The position numbers were made by a program, and so were the translations under genes. From Trichosporon coremiiforme (lineage: Eukaryota; Basidiomycota; Tremellomycetes; Trichosporonales; Trichosporonaceae), in the NCBI GenBank assembly GCA_039545355.1, contig BCJJ01000014.1, positions 1 through 64,000 on the forward strand: DNA of 64,000 nt, given 5' to 3'. The notes beneath the pieces were generated by a model. That model did no database searches and was not told the DNA's origin. It saw only the letters and a list, made by a program, of their open reading frames with translations. Every line of letters starts with the position of its first letter. The first letter of the stretch is position 1. Positions 1 through 10,304 of this stretch are shown here, in pieces.

Positions 1-346
1 GTAACCCCATAGTCCATTGTGTATTACTGCATACCGCACTGAGCCGGCACGCCAATGCAGAAACCGCTCGCGTTGACAAATACGCACATTATAGGGGGGG
101 GGGGGGGGGGGGAGGGGGGGCGAAGCGGGTGCAGTCAGGTTAATCAGAGCTAACACGGGCAACGGGCATGCAGTTCTCTGCCGGACAGCGCTACCTCCAT
201 GTCAATTGCGTGCATGCACTGAAGGAGGGCTGCTGCATGATCGGTCGTTGCTTCCGGAGGGGCGTATCCAATGGCATCTACGTGTCTGCAAGTTGTGGGA
301 ATCTGCTCATCAGTGTTCTTCTCAGCGTCCAACACTTCACTTCCAT
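1..346. other. Left-edge sequence without a gene, with G-run
   Basis: No credible coding frame is seen before the ATG at 347. The only notable element is the G-run at 94-120. The last part is probably promoter and leader of the BTB-like gene. Confidence 0.5.
94..120 (+). repeat. Homopolymeric G-run (G19-A-G7)
   Basis: Nineteen Gs, one A and seven more Gs in a row are read directly. Such a run can form a G-quadruplex and is also a place where assemblies make length errors. It is not a canonical fungal telomere repeat, because no TTAGGG-like unit follows. Confidence 0.9.
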
Positions 347-1332
347 ATGTCAGCTCCCTCGGCCACCACAGCGGGCATGCATGTCCCGGCATTTGTCCCC
401 GCCACACCTGTGCAGGACGACACGGCCTGGTCTGTCGTCGCGCCTTCACCCGCCGACTCGGCGACGCCTACCCCGCCCGGTCCAGCGACTCCCACTGGCC
501 AGTCGACCCAAGTTGCCACCGCATGGGGCAAGTTGCCCCGTGTTCCCAGTCCCTCTGTCGACACCTCGTGGTCCGACACCGACACGCCTGCCGCGCCTTC
601 CATCGTCAGCTCGCACGCGAGCAAGTGGATCACGGGTGACTGCGACATTGCGACAGCGGATGGCGCAGTTCCGACTGTGCCCTCGTACCACCTTCAGTCG
701 GCCAGGTGGGTCCTTTGCTTCCAGATTACCCGCTAACGACCAGCCCCGTTCTGCGCAGGATGGTCGAGTCCAGCCGTGGCTGGGCGCACGCGAGCGTCGC
801 CGTCAACGCGAGCGCCGAGACGGTCGAAGCCTTCCTCGACATAGTGACGACGGGCGAAGTCGCGCTTCAGTGGACTTCTGCTGGAGCTGCCATCGCCAGT
901 GTCGCGCGCCTTGCCGATTTCCTAGGCCGTTATCAGTGCGAAGCTGCCGCAAACATCCTCGTCAAGCACCTCAAGGAACAGGCTGGCCATGTGTTGCCGC
1001 CCATCTCGCTTCTCCTCGCCGGCATCCACCTCAAGCGCCCCGAGCTCAACCAGTTCATGCTCATGCGCCACGACGCCCCCGAGCCCCAGCTCTGGAGCCT
1101 CCCCAGCCCCACCTACCAGCGAGGCATGCCCTTCGTTCCTTTCGAGGTCTATTCTCTCATTCCCGTCGAGCACCAGTGGGCGCTCCGTATGGCTGGTATC
1201 CAGAACGGAAGGCAGTCTCCCCAGGGTAGCGTGTACAGGCGCTTCTGCAAAATTCTCGAGCAAGCCCAGAAGCTCAACAAGTCTAAGCCTGTCGAGCCTG
1301 CGACTGAGGAGAGTGAATGGGACGAGTTCTAA
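347..1332 (+). CDS. BTB/POZ-like domain protein
   Basis: Two-exon model: 347-705 and 759-1332, with a 53-nt GT-AG intron carrying a CTAAC branch site; 310 aa. The first 85 residues are rich in Pro, Ser and Thr and look disordered. From about residue 100 the sequence has the pattern of a BTB/POZ fold (D-x-x-x-x-T-A-D-G, then an S-Y-H-L-Q-S-A helix, a V-E-A-F-L-D-I-V strand-helix and an L-A-D-F-L helix). The intron falls inside that domain, and splicing restores the S-A-R-M-V-E join. BTB proteins mediate dimerisation or act as Cul3 adaptors, and fungi of this group carry many short divergent ones. No Kelch, MATH or zinc-finger partner domain is visible, so its partner is unknown. The first ATG in frame after the leader was taken as start; an upstream in-frame region exists but is not convincing. 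Confidence 0.6.
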
Positions 1333-4058
1333 GGAGGTTGTGAGATAACTCCGTAAGCCCATAAGATTCATATGCCATATCAACTGCCTGTGTCCACCGT
1401 CAGCGCCGAGATTCGTAGTGTTCACAGTTCCGTCGGAGATTTAGATAAGGCAGGTTAAGAAACAGCGAGCGTTGAGACCAGTCTCAGAACGCCGAGAAGT
1501 AATGCTCGGCCTTTCGGAATTCGCCGACCGTCGTCAGACATCGCGGTCATTGGTGCCTGGCTGAGACCAACAACTTCACCATCGCTCAAATCATCTGCAC
1601 CAATATCGAGCATGCGCATCGATGACGAGACGGAGTGGAACCGCTGGACATCGACGCCGCCATCACCTCACATACCTCGAACCCGCTCCTCGCTCCTCAA
1701 GCTCCCCACATGCTCCATCGCTGTTCGGTCAGTGCACCCAGCGGCGTCGACGGGTGCGTGTGCGAGGACGATCAGTTCGAACCCCATGTGCTCGCAGACC
1801 CACTGAGATTGCGGAACCCACTCCGGTCGAGCCTCTCTCGGGCTGCGTGTCGAGGTGACTCTCCACGATGCTCAGCGGTATGGCGGTCTCGATGGCGCTA
1901 ACAGAGGCATAGTCGCGGGTGAGCTGACGTGCTCACCGCCTCCTCGGCTGTGCTACATGTGCTCAGGGCAGATCTTTCAAGAGCACTCACCGACTTCAGA
2001 TTGGACTGGCCATGATGGCTGCTATTCAGAGTATATGCCGCATGGCGCAATGGGTAGGAAGGCTCCCTGTGTGCTTGGCAACATCGAGATCCGACTTGCA
2101 CGGGTGCCCAAGACTGTTCAGACTAGCCGAAAGCTGCAGTGTATGCAGAGCGGCTAACTATGTGGCTTGAGACAAGAGTGGGCTCACAACATCAGTGATG
2201 GCGCGACGGCGCGATGTGGTACTGTGGTGAGCCTGAACTAACCGAGCCACCCAGTAGCGACAGCGTCGATCCTCCGTTCACCGAGCTCCGAGTCTAGCGC
2301 GACAGGCAGGAGACGTTTCTCGAAGCCTGAATGCGGGATGAGCGAGGATCGACAAACCTTCCGGGACATTGCACGCTGCGGACAGGCCCGCCCGCGTCAT
2401 CTCTGTTTCGTCGGACGTGTCAGAAGCTCAGATGATCAGATGCAGGCGGAGGCGGAGCCGGGCTCCTGGTGCCGGCAACGAGCGATCTAGAAGCTGTGGC
2501 TGGAGCGCCAAAGATCTGAAGCTCTGTAGAGACGCCGCGGACCCCATCTCCGCTCTCGCAGGCCACACACGCACAGACCGGGTGACACACAGTACCGCCT
2601 CTATAAATCGCCGATCTCTTCGCTGAGAACCCCGTCGACTTGACGACCGCTGCTCGCGAGCGCGCCGACACGCAGACCCCAAGGTCTCCACGCGGTCCGT
2701 GAGACCAATGACTCTCGGCACCGGTTGCTCAGAAGCAGTGATCTTGCGCCCCATGACCTCACAGGTCCTTTACCCGGTACCCTTTGCGACTACGTGACCC
2801 ACCCACACGCATCCTGTCTCAGGAACTGGAACACTATCGGCGCCGGCGAGCACATCCAAGCACAGCGCGGAGCATCTGATGCTTGCTCGCCCCAGCAGTG
2901 TCAGGGAGTGATCTGGGATCCTGTATGTCTTGGCGGTGCTCCCCCTGTCTTGACTGCTAACTCATTTCCTGTCCACCTCACCTGCTCAAGAGCCGGTCCT
3001 AATATCCTATTTCTTGGCTCACCGTAGCCTTATCGCCTCATCGTGTCGAGGTGGTCGCGAACTGGTCTAAGATATTGGTCTGGAATCTCTGGCGAGACTG
3101 GGCCATGTGAGGTATTCTGTGAGGCATTTTGCGATGAGTCTTGGCAAGAACGTGATAGCGGAGAGACGTAACAGTTATGCCTCAAGCGGTTGGGCCTGGC
3201 TGAGAGATGAGGATAGTTGGTGTCTCGATTACCGTTAGCTGTTGTCCTCACACCACAGAGCTGAAAGGAGCGACCTCCCGCCTTATCGCGTATCGCAATG
3301 GTGCCAGGTTAGTTGCACCACAGCCGCGATGCCATTGCAAGCTGCGATGGTCTCTACTATCAGCCCTTCCGAGCTCGACCAGCGGCCCAGTGAACGTTCT
3401 GAGCGAGCAGTCCAGTCACCTCAGCATGCTCAGCAGAACCGAAAGCTCTGCGGATATGCGGATACTGCGCACCGCCGGTGAACTTCATTCCTCACTACTG
3501 ACAGCCATGACAGGCACGCTCGGGGCGTATAGAGGTGGCGACACGGACTGGCCGCGGATCAGGATCCAAAGCGAGCTAATCGTTTTGTCTCACTCACCAC
3601 CTTCAACGTCCGGTCGCGAGAGGAAGTTTTGCACGGGGGGCGCAAGAGGGCGCATCTCCGCCATGCTCTAATGGTCTTGTGCGCTCGTGCTCTCACGATC
3701 TACACTTTGCACTGACGCGCTGTCGTTTACGAATGCTGATCAACAAACCCGGGGCTCTGTCAGAGCGCTCGCGCTCGCCTCACCGCGTCGAAGTCGACTT
3801 TGCTCTCTTCTGAAGCTTCCACATCTTCGAAAGAACACCACTCCCTAGCTCCTCTTCTACCATCTTCCAACTCGCGCCTTCTCGTGTACACCTTCACCAC
3901 TCTGGCTCTCTTTCGTACCCAAACATCGAGTACCCCTCTCACAACACCTACACTTAGCTGGTTTCCTTGACCATCGGCTGCAGCGCTCTCATCCTTCCTA
4001 CTCTCGTCGCCCCTCGCCGAGTCTGTCTGGGGTAGCTCGCTTCATCCTGTCGGCCCTG
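1333..4058. other. 2.7-kb intergenic region
   Basis: Only short frames with random-looking composition are present on either strand. There is a small inverted repeat at 1469-1492 and an isolated TATAAAT at 2602-2608 without a convincing gene after it. The last 250 bases (about 3780-4050) are pyrimidine-rich, as expected for the leader of the gene starting at 4059. Confidence 0.5.
1469..1492. repeat. Short imperfect inverted repeat
   Basis: Arms GCGTT-GAGAC and GTCTC-(AG)-AACGC can pair as a ten base-pair stem with a two-base bulge around a two-base loop. No gene end is adjacent except the BTB-like gene 137 bases upstream. Function unknown; it may be chance. Confidence 0.3.
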
Positions 4059-5910
4059 ATGCCTGGTCGTCCGGTGCGAATGGGTCACGGGGACGCCCGC
4101 TTCGACACCCCGCATAACGCTCATGGCATTCACGCTAGCAATGCGTCGGTGTACGCCTCTCCTCGCAAGCCAATGAACTCCACTCCTGGTCCTGTGCCTT
4201 ACAAGACAACAGCCTCTGGCATACTTCCCACCGACAAGCATGAGCAGCCCGCGTTCGCAGGAACTCCCCGTCGTGGCCGCCGCCGAGGCAGGCGCAGGCG
4301 CGGTCCCCGCTCGCGTAAAGGTGAGGTTAGCTGAATAGACGATTTCGTAGCTGACAGCAGATCGTCATGACAAGCAGGAGTCTACCCATCACGGGAGCAC
4401 TGAGATATCAGAGCAGACATTCGGTAAGCTTCGCAACCGTTGCAAGTAGCTGACCTCAGGCTCGCAATCCCGTTCCCCGTCATCGTCGCTGTGCCCGTCG
4501 CCTCCCCAAGAGATCGAGCAGCAACCGGAACCTGTGTTTGGATCGTCGATCCCTGGCACGAACGGCGGTGATCGCCATCTGAATCTGGGTGACACCTACG
4601 CAGCCGCCACGCAGAGGTGGCTGAGCACACAGCACGATGTTGTGCACTACTCTGTTGAACGCCAGGAAGACCACTTCAAGCAGCAGCGCGATGTCAACCC
4701 GTCGCCGATCAGCAAGCCTACGCCACGCCGTCCCCGTCCCGCCTTCCTCGGTTGTCACTTACCAGTCCCCGCCACAGAGTTGGCTGAGACGAAGCCCTTC
4801 CCTCTCTCTGCGCCGTGCTACACTGCAGACGAGCTTTCTCTTCCTCGCCCTTACAACTCGGACTACCCACACCCTCTCACCGTGTATGCGTCGCCGGCTG
4901 TCAATCCCGCTACTGTCGCTGCATCGGGGTATGCCCCGCTGCTGAAGGAGCTGCAGGAGAAGCCTGAGGAGATGATGGGCAACATCCTCGCTGAGTGTGG
5001 CAAGTCGAACGTAACTGCATTGGGTTTGACCCTGGATCGCGACAGCAAGGAGGGATGCGGCATCCCGGAGAAGTTCTGGCTGCGCCTCTCATCTTGGGAC
5101 GGCGTCAAGGTGCCCCTGGGCGCCGTTGTCCCCTTTGCGAGGTCAAGCCGCGGCCTTGCTCCCCGACTTGTCACCTCTCGCCCTGAGAGCTCGCCGCCTC
5201 AGCCTACTCCCAGCACCTTCCCCGAGTCGCCGCCCCTGGCTGACGCACACGCTTGCTCCGAAACCAACCTGGCCAACCTTGCGGCCATGGCTCGGTCCGC
5301 TCGCCGCTCCAGCGACGCCGGACTCAAGCAACCCCTCAGCCTTGCCCAGTGGAACGCGGACCGCAGAGGTAAGCTGGTATACCTATATTGAGCTGACAGC
5401 AGGCTCGATGCCGAACATCTCGCGTTTGCAGAGCAGTCGCGAGAGTGCTCGTGAGTTGATCCATTCATAGTAGAACTAACAACAGTCCCTATGCCTCCAC
5501 GCCACGCCTATGCGCCCTTGCGCAAGGCAGACTCCGCTTCCGGCGAGTCTTCCCGCGCAGTACCCAAGTCTCAGCTCCTGTCACCGGTCCCTGAAACGGA
5601 CACGCTGCACCCCATTGGTGCTGAGCGCAAGTTGCTGCGCAAGACACGTCCGCCCAACCTCGGCCTTCCCATGCCCACACCTGTCCACGGTGACCTCGGC
5701 CTCTCTGACTGGATCGAAATGGTTCTCGAGGACAAGTACCCCATCAAGCACGCCGACGCTCGTGCCGAGGAGATCCTCACTCCGCTCTCGGCACGCACCT
5801 CTCTGCCCGTCACGCCCCGCACTCCGCTCACACCCAGCTCGTTGGGTCAGTGGCACTCGTCGCTCAGCACGACCCTCGAGTTCTCCGCCGGCAAGTCCAT
5901 CTGGTCGTGA
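4059..5910 (+). CDS. Conserved-looking protein of unknown function, five exons
   Basis: Exons 4059-4320, 4361-4423, 4460-5368, 5403-5450 and 5486-5910 join in frame to 568 aa. All four introns are 34-40 nt and carry CTGAC or CTAAC just before the acceptor, which strongly supports the model. I do not recognise the protein. It has an Arg-rich basic patch at about residues 70-87 (likely nuclear signal), long Pro/Ser/Thr-rich stretches with many S-P and T-P pairs, and a more ordered block near residues 255-320 (P-L-L-K-E-L-Q-E-K-P-E-E-M-M, then a hydrophobic/acidic segment). A second conserved-looking block near the C-terminus starts L-S-D-W-I-E-M-V-L-E-D-K. The C-terminus is T-P-rich. The SP/TP density would fit a phosphorylated regulatory or scaffold protein, but that is inference. 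Confidence 0.65.
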
Positions 5911-6173
5911 CCATGTCACTAAGTGCACGCAGTGCAACAATAGTCCTCCATGCCTCCCGAATCCGTACTGTCGTATTGTTCATTGCGCCCGATCTACTGT
6001 ATCCCATCATCAACCATGTTCGTGACTCAAGCTGTCCAGTCTGATCTTCCATCTCTCATGTCGCCATACTTGAACCCACACCTGTCATCATAGTCTCAAT
6101 GCATGTGAAGTGGCATACAAACATAATATATCAACTGCGGGGTGTCAAACATGGGCACAAGGGCCGAAGTGTC

Positions 6174-8002
6174 TCAGTGGCCGTTAGCAGTGCCGTTGGC
6201 GGTGCCGTTCGGCTTGGCGTTGAGGAGCACGCTCATGGGCTGGGCGTACGCGAGGCTCTTGCGGACGTAGAAGAGCATGTACGCCTTCTGCGCGAGCGCA
6301 CCGGCCAGAGTGGTGGGGGTGACCTTGTCGTCGTCGCAGTGCCACCACTCGTCGCCGCTGCGAACGTGGGCCCAGTAGTGGCCGTTGTCTAACTTGCCTT
6401 CGTGCGTGACGACCGCGAAGAGGTCATACTCGAACAGACTCTCGGGAACGCCCTCGTTCTCCGTGTCGTCAACGTAGGGGCGCATGTTGAGGTGGCTCGG
6501 GAACTTGACAGGGATCTCGACCTTGGAGCTCGTCGCGCCGTGTGCGAAGCGCTTCATCTGGAAGCTCAGAACAGGCGGGAGCTTCTTGATCGCCAGCTTG
6601 CGCGTGGCGTGCACCTTAGGCCCGCCACCGCACTGCTCGCACCGGTACGAGCCGCCCCCGATCTTCTCCTCGGCGCAGTACCGCCTCAACATCGCCGCGA
6701 GGGTCAGCGGCTCCGGTCCCGGGTTCGGCGGGAAGTCGAGCTGGATGTCGAGGATCGGGTCTATCGTCGTGTTCTTGGCCGCACATGCACTACACGTCAC
6801 GGTGCTCACGAGGAAGCCGGCAAAGGTCTGGTGCGCGATGCAGTTGCAGCTCGACAGCTGCCCCTTCGCGTGCGCGTGGATCTGGTCCAGAGCTGCCAGA
6901 AAGAAGGAATGCGCGTCCTGCTGCCCGTACCCCTCGAGCTCGCTGGAGGTGTGCCACATGCTGTACAGCATGCTGATGGGTGCCCAGGGCGTGACGTCGT
7001 CGTTGTAGAACTCCTCAAAGGCGCGGTCCATCTCGCAGCACATACAGCCCTTCTCGCGCTCCTGGGGTGTATTCGCTCCACTGCCGCCCTCGCCGAGCGG
7101 CTTGCCGACCGCCAATCCGCGGGAGGAGGGACACACGTGCCGGTTGTGCTTGTCCGAGAGGAAGTACGCCTTCAGCAGCGGGTTGTGGATGAGCGCTTGC
7201 AGGATAGAGGACAGGAAGCACGTTTGCGACAGGTTCAGCAGGGGCCGTAAGCCGCGGCAAGGTGCGCGAGGCAGGAGCGCCTCAGAGTCCTGCGGCACCC
7301 ACGGCCGCCAGTTGCCCCTCCCGCGCCCCCGGGCGCCAATAGCCGACGGCTCCCTCGATCGATCGTGGTCTTCCTCGACACGGATGCACGTCGTGCGGAA
7401 CAGCGTCTCGAAGCAATCGGGATAGATGCAGTCGTCGCACTCGCCGCAGAAGATCGCGCCTGTCATCGGATCGACGGCTGGATGTCAGCTCGTTGGACGC
7501 TTCATGTAGCTGGACGAAGCGGCTTTGCCTCCACCAAGGGACGGTGTCATTGACCGCCACCCTGCGTTTGCCATCAGCTGCGGCGACCCACCAAACTCGC
7601 ACCGCGTGCTGTCTGCAAAGTGCGTGGCGAGACACTCTCCATTGGATCCTGCGGGCGGGCATCCGACGAAATCGCACGTTAGGCATGCCCACGGACGCGC
7701 CAGCGTCGTCTGGCACTCTCCGCAGCATGGCGGGGTAGTCTGCGTGGTCAGCTTACATCAGTGGCCGAACTCACCTTCCTCCGTTTCGTTCCCTGCAGCG
7801 TCGCTCCCCATCGCACAACCTGGACGTAGCGACGCTCGGCACGTGCGGCTGGCGAATCATCCTGCTCGCCCGGCTCGGTCTTGACGGGAGTGCGGCGCCG
7901 CGAGACCAGCGCGCGGAGGTGTGAGCACAGCGACGTGTCGTTCTCCGTCGGGGGCAGGCTCGGCAGCGCCGCCGCGGGCAGTACAGGCGTCACGTTCGTC
8001 AT
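6174..8002 (-). CDS. UBP8: Ubiquitin-specific protease, SAGA Ubp8/USP22-like
   Basis: Exons (minus) 7775-8002, 7592-7739 and 6174-7477 give 559 aa. An N-terminal ZnF-UBP domain (about residues 25-140) begins with C-S-H-L and continues with C-x-x-C pairs. The 114-nt intron restores a C-E-F-A-V-D-P-M-T-G-A-I-F-C join that matches the Ubp8/USP22 finger. The C19 protease domain follows: catalytic Cys212 in N-L-S-Q-T-C-F with the oxyanion Asn207 five residues before it, G-Y-G-Q-Q-D-A-H in the middle, a C-x-x-C zinc pair, and His492 in N-G-H-Y-W with an Asp about 13 residues later. Ubp8 removes ubiquitin from histone H2B within SAGA, where the ZnF docks on Sgf11/Sus1. Oddities: the usual G-N-T-C is S-Q-T-C, and a late zinc-ligand His of the finger appears as Cys. 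It is divergent from ASK1 across a 288-bp promoter. ATG at 8002 is the only ATG that keeps the finger. Confidence 0.85.
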
Positions 8003-8290
8003 GTCGATGCCGCAGCGTGGATGCTTGATGCTTGTTGTTGGCCGGTGTGCTGCTCGTTGCTGCTCGAGAGGCAAATCTCGGACTTGTGCGCAGAGCTCGT
8101 CTCTGTCGTTCACGGCGGAGATTAGCCGACACGTGCCCCACGTGGATGCCGCGGGGCACCAGCCGGCCTTATCCCCTCCTCCCAGTTAAGATTGTCGGCA
8201 CTGACAGTCAGTGACGCGCCTGCCAAAACAAGCGCGCGTCACGGGTTCCTCAGTCCGCATCGCACCAGACCTCACGAACGAACGACCATC
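8003..8290. promoter_or_regulatory. Divergent UBP8-ASK1 promoter with two E-boxes and a palindrome
   Basis: This 288-bp spacer serves both genes. It holds two CACGTG sites at 8130-8135 and 8139-8144, nine bases apart (about one helical turn), and a perfect palindrome CACTGAC-A-GTCAGTG at 8199-8213. CACGTG is the core site of bHLH factors such as Cbf1. The factor that binds here is unknown. Confidence 0.5.
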
Positions 8291-10135
8291 ATGGCAGCCC
8301 GACAGAGCATGGCGCCGAAGAAGGGAGGAGCAGCGCACCCCGCTCTGCTGCAGCCGCCTTTCTTCGTCGTGGACGGAATCTCTCCCTCCGCCCCGATCAG
8401 CCAACAGATGGAGCAGATCGACCAGATGAACACGCTGCTCCTGCAAGACATCGATTACAACTTCGCTCGCTTCCACGAGATCATCACCTCGCGCATTCTG
8501 CCGAACATCAAGCGCTTCGCCCTCGCTTCCGAGCCAACAAGGGAGGCAAGCGAGTTCTGGCGCTCCTTCTTCGAGCAGGCTGCCGGCACGAGACTCGCCG
8601 TCGAGCAGCAGCAAGAAGAGGAGGAGGAAGAGCAGCCGACAGTTTACGATGACCAGACGGTATCTCTTGCGCACGACAGCTTCAACCCCGCCACCAGCTC
8701 GACGCCGGCTAGGAGACAGGACGACAGCATGGAGGACTCGGTCGGCTCGCCCTTCGAGCATGTCGACCGTCAGCTCGGATCGCTTGCAATTGACGACACG
8801 GAGGACACACCGAGTCTCCCCTCCGCATATGGGCGGTACAATGACCGGTATGATGAAAGCGCCGCCAGTTCTCCCGTGCGTCGCGACCTGCTCTCCTCCT
8901 TCACGGCTGGCCCCTCTGAAGCTCGGCGACCTTCTGCCTCATCCCTGGCTCCTGGAACGGGTTTCGCTCCCGGGACGCCTGGCCGCCGCCATTCAGCTCT
9001 GATCGACCTGACGCAAACGCCGCTGAACGCGCGATTCGACTCCTTCTCTCCGTCACCCGCCATGTCTCCCCCAGTGACGATGAAGTTCACACTCCCGCCG
9101 CGGGCGGAGGCGATGCTGCGACCGCGAGGAGACGAGCCCCTCCGCCGCGCAGATAAGGACACACGCGAGATGACTAACCTCCTCGACGAGATCACAAAGT
9201 ACGACTACGCCCCGAGTCCGCGCGCCGCGACGCCCGAGGCGCTGAGGCGATACTCGGTCATGCCTGGCGAGATTGGACGGAGGCTGTTCGATGACGACAC
9301 GCCCAAGGCTTCTGGAGGACGGTTGGGAGATTTCAACGACGATTCGCCGTTCATCAGCAGGCTGGCGAGTGGGGGGAGCAAGCACTCCGCCTCGGGCTCT
9401 GTGTCGGGATCGGGGTCGGCACTCGGCAGTGGAAGCAAGCACGGCTCGATCTTCGGCAGCGGCTCACGGTCCGCTCTCGGTCATGGCGCCAGCACCTCTG
9501 CACATGATTCCAGAACCGCCTCGGGCTCACGGAGGGACGAGCCGAACCCGTTCGGCCAGAAACCGCCAGCGCCAACGACGGCAGAAGACACCTCTCTCGC
9601 CTCGTCGCTGGGCTTCGGCCGTCCGCCCCCCACAACATCGAACTACACGTACGAGGCGGGCGACGAGTCCGTCAACCTGCTAGGCGACACGACGCTGGAC
9701 CCGACGCCACGCCGCCGGTCTCTCGCCAACACCTCGTTCGGGTCCGACATCCAAACCTCCGAGCAACCGATGCGCGTCATAGGCGACGACGAGAGCATCG
9801 ACGAGTCCTTCGACGACACTTTTGACGCGACGGCTACCTACGCCCAAGGGGAGTATTACCAGGCTGGCGGAGGACAGTATGCAGCCGGAGGCAGTGGACA
9901 GGGCTACGATCCGCAAGCTGCCGCCCTTGCCGGGTTTGAGTTTGTGGATGACTCCTACGTGTCTGAGGACGGGGACACGATGGTGCCCCGCCCTGGCGCC
10001 ACGGGGGTCAGCGAGGTGTTTGGACGGCCCGGGGAGCATGAGTCCTTCAGGCTGCACCAGCAGGATGAGATGGTGACGTACCACGGTGGACGGCTCGAGG
10101 ACGCCGCCCCGCCCGCGAGTCCGACACAGCGCTGA
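8291..10135 (+). CDS. ASK1: DASH complex subunit Ask1
   Basis: Single exon, 614 aa from the ATG at 8291; an in-frame upstream extension lacks evidence. Residues about 35-95 carry the Ask1 signature: I-x-Q-Q-M-E-Q-I-D-Q-M-N, then Q-D-I-D-Y-N-F-A-R-F-H-E-I-I, then I-L-P-N-I-K-R-F-A and E-F-W-R-S-F-F-E-Q-A. The rest is long and disordered, with an acidic Glu run near residue 115, a Ser/Gly-rich low-complexity segment around residues 365-430, and many S-P and T-P sites. Ask1 is part of the ten-protein DASH/Dam1 ring that links kinetochores to spindle microtubules, and in yeasts it is phosphorylated by Cdk1. The length is well above that of S. cerevisiae Ask1 (about 290 aa); the extra length is in the disordered tail. 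Confidence 0.85.
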   Translation: MAARQSMAPKKGGAAHPALLQPPFFVVDGISPSAPISQQMEQIDQMNTLLLQDIDYNFARFHEIITSRILPNIKRFALASEPTREASEFWRSFFEQAAGTRLAVEQQQEEEEEEQPTVYDDQTVSLAHDSFNPATSSTPARRQDDSMEDSVGSPFEHVDRQLGSLAIDDTEDTPSLPSAYGRYNDRYDESAASSPVRRDLLSSFTAGPSEARRPSASSLAPGTGFAPGTPGRRHSALIDLTQTPLNARFDSFSPSPAMSPPVTMKFTLPPRAEAMLRPRGDEPLRRADKDTREMTNLLDEITKYDYAPSPRAATPEALRRYSVMPGEIGRRLFDDDTPKASGGRLGDFNDDSPFISRLASGGSKHSASGSVSGSGSALGSGSKHGSIFGSGSRSALGHGASTSAHDSRTASGSRRDEPNPFGQKPPAPTTAEDTSLASSLGFGRPPPTTSNYTYEAGDESVNLLGDTTLDPTPRRRSLANTSFGSDIQTSEQPMRVIGDDESIDESFDDTFDATATYAQGEYYQAGGGQYAAGGSGQGYDPQAAALAGFEFVDDSYVSEDGDTMVPRPGATGVSEVFGRPGEHESFRLHQQDEMVTYHGGRLEDAAPPASPTQR

Positions 10136-10304
10136 GAGTAGAGTCATGGATTCATTATGGCTAGTGTAGATTTGTACTACCACTCTTGGATGCTATATGC
10201 ACATGGAAACACACACAGGTTAAAACAACTAGATGATGACGAAGGATGAAGGGAGAGAGAGGGTCAGATTCTGAATACTACTTTACGTTTGGTCGTGGTT
10301 TGGG

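Noticed and set aside
168..1229. 353-aa plus-strand frame overlapping the BTB-like gene
   Set aside because: Arg/Pro/Ser/His-rich out-of-frame translation; the spliced 347-1332 model gives a recognisable fold.
1770..1790. GTTCGAAC-like tRNA B-box
   Set aside because: The flanking bases cannot form a T-arm and no A-box or acceptor stem is nearby on either strand.
2599..2640. TATAAAT box suggesting a promoter in the left gene-poor region
   Set aside because: No coding frame or RNA gene could be recognised within the next kilobase.
6402..7250. Long plus-strand frame (282 aa) opposite the Ubp8-like gene
   Set aside because: It is the antisense shadow of a well-supported protease; composition is Arg/Val/Leu-rich without any domain pattern.
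7478..7591. Reading through the 114-nt Ubp8 intron, or splitting it into two tiny introns
   Set aside because: Only the single 114-nt intron joins the zinc finger as C-E-F-A-V-D-P-M, matching the family.
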